DNA of 8,997 nt, from NCBI GenBank assembly GCA_020431945.1, contig JAGQHH010000301.1, positions 1 through 8,997 on the forward strand, given 5' to 3'. Numbering within the stretch: position 1 is the stretch's first letter; each line of letters begins with the position of its first letter. The position numbers were made by a program, and so were the translations under genes. A model generated the notes under the pieces. It was not told where the DNA came from. It saw nothing but the letters and a program-made list of their open reading frames with translations, and made no database searches. This document shows, piece by piece, positions 5,312 to 8,997 of the stretch. This stretch comes from Cyanobacteria bacterium HKST-UBA02. GTDB taxonomy: Bacteria > Cyanobacteriota > Vampirovibrionia > Obscuribacterales > Obscuribacteraceae.

Positions 5312-7306
5312 CTATTCGGCTGCTTTGTTGAATTCGTAGGTAGAACCGGTCTTGACACCAATCTTCATGGAGCCGCCCTGCTTGCCGGTGAATCGCTCGA
5401 CCAGCTCGACGTTCCATACGGGCTCGCCATGACCGTTCTTGGCTTCTTTGATCACCTTGACCGGTCTCAGCTTTTCGCCGTTGTGAGTGCGCAGGTAGTG
5501 ATAGACGAACTCCCGGGCTTCCTCTTCGGTGACATCGAGATCGATGTCATCGCCTTTGAGAATACGCCTGGCGTGCTCGACGACATAGAGCGGCTCGGGG
5601 GGCTCGCCGTCATACTTGGTGATATGACCGTCCATGCTCACCCCGGTCTGCATCTTGATGAATTGCGCCATCACCGAAGTGAAGTTCACCTCTACCGAGA
5701 TTTTCTTCTTGCACTTGGCGAGGATTTCGCTCACTTCTTTGGCGTGGAAAGGAGCGATATATTTGATCACCAGGAAATTGGTCTTGGTACCGGCTTTGGT
5801 GAGAAGCTCGGCGGCTTCGCGAACAACGCCGGAAGTCGATCCCCAGGTGACCAGGGTCAGCTCGGCATCGGCAGGACCTTCGAGCTTGGGAGCGGGAAGC
5901 TCTTTGAGAAGGTTCTCCACCTTCTTCATGCGCTTCTCCATGCTCTTGCGGCGCACCGGCGGAGCGGTGAACATATCGGAGATGAGGATGCCTTCCTCGT
6001 CGTGATCGTCGCTGCCCGACGTATAGCAGGCATTGGCGGTGCCGGGAAGAGCGCGGGGAGAGATACCGGAATCGGTGAACCGGAAGCGTTTGTATTTGCC
6101 CTGGCTTTCTTTCCACTCTTTGACGATTTCGCCGCGGTCGATTTCGACATCGGGATTGAATGATTCAGGGTCCACAGTCTCGGGGTGCTCGGAGAGGAGC
6201 AGGTCGGACATCATCAGGACCGGAAGCTGATATCTGTCGGCATAGTTGAAAGCGTCTACCGTGGACTGGTAGGCGTCGGCGATGTCGCGGGGGGCGACGA
6301 TCAAGCGCGGGAACTCGCCCTGGGAGGCACCGAAGACCTGGAAGAGGTCGGCTTGCTCGGTCTTGGTGGGAAGACCGGTGGAAGGACCGCCTCTTTGCAC
6401 CTCGACGATCACCACAGGCACTTCCATGATTCCTGCCATACCCACAGCTTCGGTCATCAGGGCGAAGCCCCCGCCGGCTGTGGCGCACATGGAGCGCACC
6501 CCGCCGAGACCGGCGCCGATAGCCATATTGACCACCGAGAGCTCGTCTTCGCACTGCTTGACGAGGATGCCGGTTTCCTTGGCATGGCCTGCCATCCAGT
6601 GAAGGATGGTGGAAGCCGGGGTCATGGGATAGGCGGAATAGAATTTACAGCCGGCTGCATAAGCGCCGAGAGCGATGGCCTCGTTGCCGGTGATGAAAGG
6701 ACGACGCTTCTTGTCGGCATTCCATTTGTCCACCAGGGGCTTGGCATTCTCTTTGGCGTAGTTGTAACCAGCCTCGAGCAGGGCGACGTTGAAGTCGATG
6801 ACTTCCTGTCCCTTGTGAGCGAAGGTATCGGTGAGCACCGAAGATGGTTCTTCGAGGCCGAGACCGGCGAGGTATGCGACAGCACCGATAGCCACGGTGT
6901 TCTGCATGATCGGTTTGACCGGACCGTACTTCTCGGCAACCGGCGCGGTCACGTCTTTCATGGGGATACCCATGATGGTGACGCCCTTTCTAACCAGGGT
7001 CTCTTCGCACTTGATGCGATCGGCATTGAAGATGACAACGCCGCCTTCATGGACTTCCCGGGCGTGTCTTTCGATGGAGTCCTGGTTGAGGGCGATGACC
7101 ACATCGAGCTTGTCGCCGTGGTTATAGACTTTCTCGTCGCCAATCCGCACTCTCAGCCAGATATGACCGCCGCGGATGATGGACTGATAGCTGTTATAGG
7201 CATATACGTGAAGTCCCAGCCTCCCGCAGGATCTTGCCAGAGTGTCCCCGGATTTATCGAGACCGTCTCCGGCGGCACCTGCAATACCAATCGTGACTTC
7301 GTGCAT
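5312..7306 (-). CDS. korA: 2-oxoacid:ferredoxin oxidoreductase, fused gamma-alpha subunit
   Basis: The 664 residues join the gamma domain (about 1-190: GIAGAAGDGLDKSGD, RGGHIWLRVRIGD) to the alpha subunit (about 203-580). The alpha part begins FITGNEAIALGAYAAGCKFY and contains YPMTPAS (226-232), the acidic CEDELS stretch of the cofactor-binding domain, ATAGGGFALMTE, and GGPSTGLPTKTEQADL (306-321). Domain III (about 483-580) includes VTWGSTSGVV. This gamma-alpha arrangement is typical of two-subunit KorAB enzymes; it builds the active site with KorB. Substrate specificity cannot be read reliably, and 2-oxoglutarate is favoured only by family resemblance. A tail of about 80 residues (581-664) follows domain III and ends in NKAAE. 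The start is ATG 7306 with GAGGGA 8 bases upstream. korB follows after 22 bases. A 195-base gap upstream holds a possible promoter. Confidence 0.94.
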   Translation of the reverse strand: MHEVTIGIAGAAGDGLDKSGDTLARSCGRLGLHVYAYNSYQSIIRGGHIWLRVRIGDEKVYNHGDKLDVVIALNQDSIERHAREVHEGGVVIFNADRIKCEETLVRKGVTIMGIPMKDVTAPVAEKYGPVKPIMQNTVAIGAVAYLAGLGLEEPSSVLTDTFAHKGQEVIDFNVALLEAGYNYAKENAKPLVDKWNADKKRRPFITGNEAIALGAYAAGCKFYSAYPMTPASTILHWMAGHAKETGILVKQCEDELSVVNMAIGAGLGGVRSMCATAGGGFALMTEAVGMAGIMEVPVVIVEVQRGGPSTGLPTKTEQADLFQVFGASQGEFPRLIVAPRDIADAYQSTVDAFNYADRYQLPVLMMSDLLLSEHPETVDPESFNPDVEIDRGEIVKEWKESQGKYKRFRFTDSGISPRALPGTANACYTSGSDDHDEEGILISDMFTAPPVRRKSMEKRMKKVENLLKELPAPKLEGPADAELTLVTWGSTSGVVREAAELLTKAGTKTNFLVIKYIAPFHAKEVSEILAKCKKKISVEVNFTSVMAQFIKMQTGVSMDGHITKYDGEPPEPLYVVEHARRILKGDDIDLDVTEEEAREFVYHYLRTHNGEKLRPVKVIKEAKNGHGEPVWNVELVERFTGKQGGSMKIGVKTGSTYEFNKAAE

Positions 7307-7327
7307 TAGGTGTATCCCTCGCGATTA

Positions 7328-7356
7328 AATAGACCAATCAAAAGTGTGGCTAACAA
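7328..7356 (-). promoter_or_regulatory. Candidate promoter for korAB
   Basis: On the minus strand TTGTTA (7356-7351) and TCTATT (7333-7328) are spaced by 17 bases. TATTTA (7331-7326) is an alternative -10 box at 19 bases. Initiation would fall around 7320, just upstream of the korA ribosome site, giving a very short leader. This is moderate to weak evidence from consensus only. Confidence 0.3.
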
Positions 7357-7364
7357 AACCGTAC

Positions 7365-7381
7365 TGGGGTTCAGGACCCCA
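7365..7381 (-). terminator. GC-rich hairpin between the His-rich gene and korA
   Basis: TGGGGT and ACCCCA pair as a 6-bp stem with a 5-base loop. On the minus strand AGTACGGTTTTGTT follows, a broken T-rich stretch about 6 bases away. It could partly terminate nuoL-side transcription or act as an mRNA 3' end. The rest of the gap (7307-7501) shows no gene or RNA I can support. Confidence 0.3.
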
Positions 7382-7501
7382 CGACACTGGCTCTGACCTT
7401 AGTGCAAGCACAGGCGAATACGATATCACACAAGCCGCGCAAGATGGCAAGGGTAGGAAATTTAGTGCCGGAAACAGGCAACAAAACTTACTGTAGCTAT
7501 G

Positions 7502-7777
7502 TTAATGAGAGACTTCGGAGCCGGATTCGTGACCCGCTTCGGGACCGGGAGCGGAATGCTCGGCTTCATGTCCGTGGCCGCCGCCAGAGGGAACGGTGAC
7601 ACCGGTCATCCAGTCGCCGAAGCAGAACATCAGGGAGAGAAGACAGAAGGTAGCCAGAGCCACCAGAATCATATCCTCGGGGCTCTTCTCATCCACTATC
7701 TCGGTGGCAACCGCCGGGACATGATCGTGCCCGTGATCGTCGTGATCGTGCCCGTGTTCATCGTGATTGGCAGACAT
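7502..7777 (-). CDS. Histidine-rich single-span membrane protein beside nuoL
   Basis: I do not recognise this 91-residue protein as a named family. It has 12 histidines. Seven fall in residues 5-19, where a 7-residue unit HD(E/D)HGHD occurs twice. Five more are in the C-terminal tail after GGGHGH (65-70). Between them lies one hydrophobic segment, about 36-58 (MILVALATFCLLSLMFCFG), flanked by acidic residues. The likely product is an inner-membrane protein with metal-binding tails on both sides. The start is ATG 7777 with AGAGAGG 5 bases upstream. It begins 21 bases after the nuoL stop on the same strand, which suggests co-expression with complex I. It could be an accessory or assembly subunit, a metal buffer, or a fast-evolving small protein of no fixed role; the sequence cannot separate these. 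Confidence 0.75.
   Translation of the reverse strand: MSANHDEHGHDHDDHGHDHVPAVATEIVDEKSPEDMILVALATFCLLSLMFCFGDWMTGVTVPSGGGHGHEAEHSAPGPEAGHESGSEVSH
7722..7756. repeat. 21-bp-period repeat encoding the His-rich heptads
   Basis: The 14-mer tgatcgtgcccgtg occurs at 7722-7735 and 7743-7756, a period of 21 bases. It keeps the reading frame and encodes the two 7-residue histidine units. This suggests in-frame duplication by slippage. Confidence 0.6.
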
Positions 7778-7798
7778 AAAGACCTCTCTAAGCTTGGA

Positions 7799-8997
7799 TC
7801 AGGGGCACATGCAGAAAGCCAGCCAGGTAAGACCGGCGACCCAGAAGAAGATCACCAGGGCATAGTACTGACCTCGACCGGTCTGGGTGTATCTCAGGAT
7901 CTCGCCGGAGGCGATGGTCACGAGGCTCGAGCCTTCCACCAGACCCTGGTCGATGAAGACCGCGTCAAGAGCATTCCAGATGCTCTTATAGGCAGGAAGA
8001 ATGACCTTGTTGACCAGCCAGAGATAGAGGTGATCCCAGTACCATTTGTTGTACGAGAATTTGTAGAAGAAGCCCTGACCTTCGACGATGGCTTTGTTGA
8101 AGTCCCACATCTTGGCGACATAGAGCGCCCAGGCGAAGAAGATACCGATAACGGCTGCCGCCACGGAGATTCCGACAGTAGTCAGATTGACCACTTCCTG
8201 ATGGGGGTGCCCGAAATAGACGAAAGAGCCGAAAGCATTGGCAGCTTCCACACCACCGAAGAAAGACAGCTGGTTGAAGCCGAGCATGAAGCCTACGCCG
8301 ACGGAAGGAACCGCCAGAACGAGAAGCGGTACATACATAGCAGGCGATACATCATGAGGCTTCCCGTGTCCGCGATATTCGCCGGTGAAGACCAGGAAAT
8401 AGAGACGGAACATATAGAAAGCGGTGAGACCGGCAGTGAAAATGAGAATCCAGCCGATTATCGGGTTGAAGGCAAGAGCGGCGCCGACGATCTCGTCTTT
8501 GGAGAAGAATCCGCTGAAAGGCGGCAGACCCGAGATGGAAAGACAGCCCACCAGAAAACAGAGATTGGTCGCCCACATATGCTTGCTGAGCCCGCCCATC
8601 TTCCGTATATCCTGCTCGTGGTGCAAGCCGATGATCACGGCACCGCTGCAGAGGAAGAGCATGGCTTTGAAGAAAGCATGGGTGAGAAGGTGGAAAAGAC
8701 CTGCCGAATAGGCCCCGACACCCAGACCGACGAACATATAGCCGAGCTGCGAGCAGGTAGACCAGGCCAGGACTCTCTTGATGTCGTACTGAGTGAGAGC
8801 GATGGTGGCTGCCATGAAGGCGGTGAGGGTGCCCACACAAGCCACCACCATGAGAGCGGTGCTGTGGGTGGAGCCGTCCGGAGCCAGGAAAAGAGGATAA
8901 GCTCTGGCAACCAGGTAGATGCCGGCTGCCACCATGGTGGCAGCGTGGATGAGCGCCGAGATTGGCGTGGGACCTTCCATGGCGTCCGGAAGCCAGA
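7799..8997 (-). CDS. nuoL: NADH-quinone oxidoreductase subunit L, 5' end beyond window
   Basis: This is the distal antiporter-like, proton-pumping membrane subunit of complex I (NuoL/NdhF). About 399 residues are visible, the C-terminal two thirds of a usual 600-plus. The frame is open to the right edge and reads WLPDAMEGPTPISALIHAA, an internal NuoL motif, so the ATG at 8980 is not the start. Conserved channel residues are present. Counting from that internal Met they are H12, the lysine K68 in LTQYDIKRVLAWSTCSQLGYM, H101 and K105 in THAFFKAM, and K161 in GFFSKDE. Many hydrophobic helices follow. The segment NKWYWDHLYLWLV...FIDQGLVEG and the final TGRGQYYALVIFF belong to the lateral-helix and last transmembrane part. 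The stop is TGA at 7801-7799. No nuoM follows; the next gene is the His-rich membrane protein. Confidence 0.95.
   Translation of the reverse strand, partial: WLPDAMEGPTPISALIHAATMVAAGIYLVARAYPLFLAPDGSTHSTALMVVACVGTLTAFMAATIALTQYDIKRVLAWSTCSQLGYMFVGLGVGAYSAGLFHLLTHAFFKAMLFLCSGAVIIGLHHEQDIRKMGGLSKHMWATNLCFLVGCLSISGLPPFSGFFSKDEIVGAALAFNPIIGWILIFTAGLTAFYMFRLYFLVFTGEYRGHGKPHDVSPAMYVPLLVLAVPSVGVGFMLGFNQLSFFGGVEAANAFGSFVYFGHPHQEVVNLTTVGISVAAAVIGIFFAWALYVAKMWDFNKAIVEGQGFFYKFSYNKWYWDHLYLWLVNKVILPAYKSIWNALDAVFIDQGLVEGSSLVTIASGEILRYTQTGRGQYYALVIFFWVAGLTWLAFCMCP

Noticed and set aside
6185..7309. 374-residue plus-strand frame, with another at 5429-6163, opposite korA
   Set aside because: korA is unambiguous on the other strand, and long antisense frames are expected from its GC-biased codon use.
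7365..7381. Possible tRNA T-arm (ggggttcaggacccc)
   Set aside because: The loop TTCAGGA departs from the TTCRANY pattern, and no anticodon arm or acceptor stem can be built around it.
7382..7394. 13-mer cgacactggctct also found at 4142-4154
   Set aside because: About one exact 13-mer pair is expected by chance in a window of this size, and the flanks do not match.
1..8997. CRISPR array, insertion sequence, integrase or attachment site
   Set aside because: No spaced direct repeats, transposase or recombinase motifs or terminal inverted repeats were seen.

Overview
The window looks like a chromosomal stretch of an environmental bacterium, moderately GC-rich by eye. Genes are densely packed, with good Shine-Dalgarno sites and frequent GTG or TTG starts. 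Nothing marks it as phage, plasmid or insertion sequence. The gene content joins ferredoxin-dependent 2-oxoacid metabolism, respiratory complex I and LytR-CpsA-Psr cell-envelope chemistry. The lineage cannot be fixed from this sequence. A non-photosynthetic relative of Cyanobacteria is one low-confidence guess, resting only on the general look of the NuoL/NdhF protein.

Left part (1-1890, minus strand): a small transaldolase gene (tal) is followed, 105 bases downstream, by a gene that runs off the left edge. Its 374 visible residues end in a zinc-metallopeptidase domain. HEFGH and a downstream Y-x6-E-Y-W-A-E pattern match the anthrax lethal factor-like (ATLF/M34) families.

Middle (1891-4014, plus strand): a 110-base divergent promoter region leads into an LCP-family membrane protein and, 4 bases later, a cupin of the DUF985/Cupin_5 family. 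The two form a tight operon.

Right part (8997 down to 4018, minus strand): in transcription order these are the C-terminal two thirds of nuoL, a 91-residue histidine-rich single-span membrane protein, a 195-base gap with a candidate promoter, korA (fused gamma-alpha), korB, and a 106-residue protein with a zinc-ribbon-like cysteine/histidine pattern. KorAB would oxidise a 2-oxoacid and reduce ferredoxin. NuoL is a proton-pumping subunit of complex I. Their adjacency suggests, but does not prove, that reduced ferredoxin feeds the respiratory complex. The His-rich and zinc-ribbon proteins are uncharacterised companions. The last gene converges on the cupin gene with only 3 bases between the stop codons.
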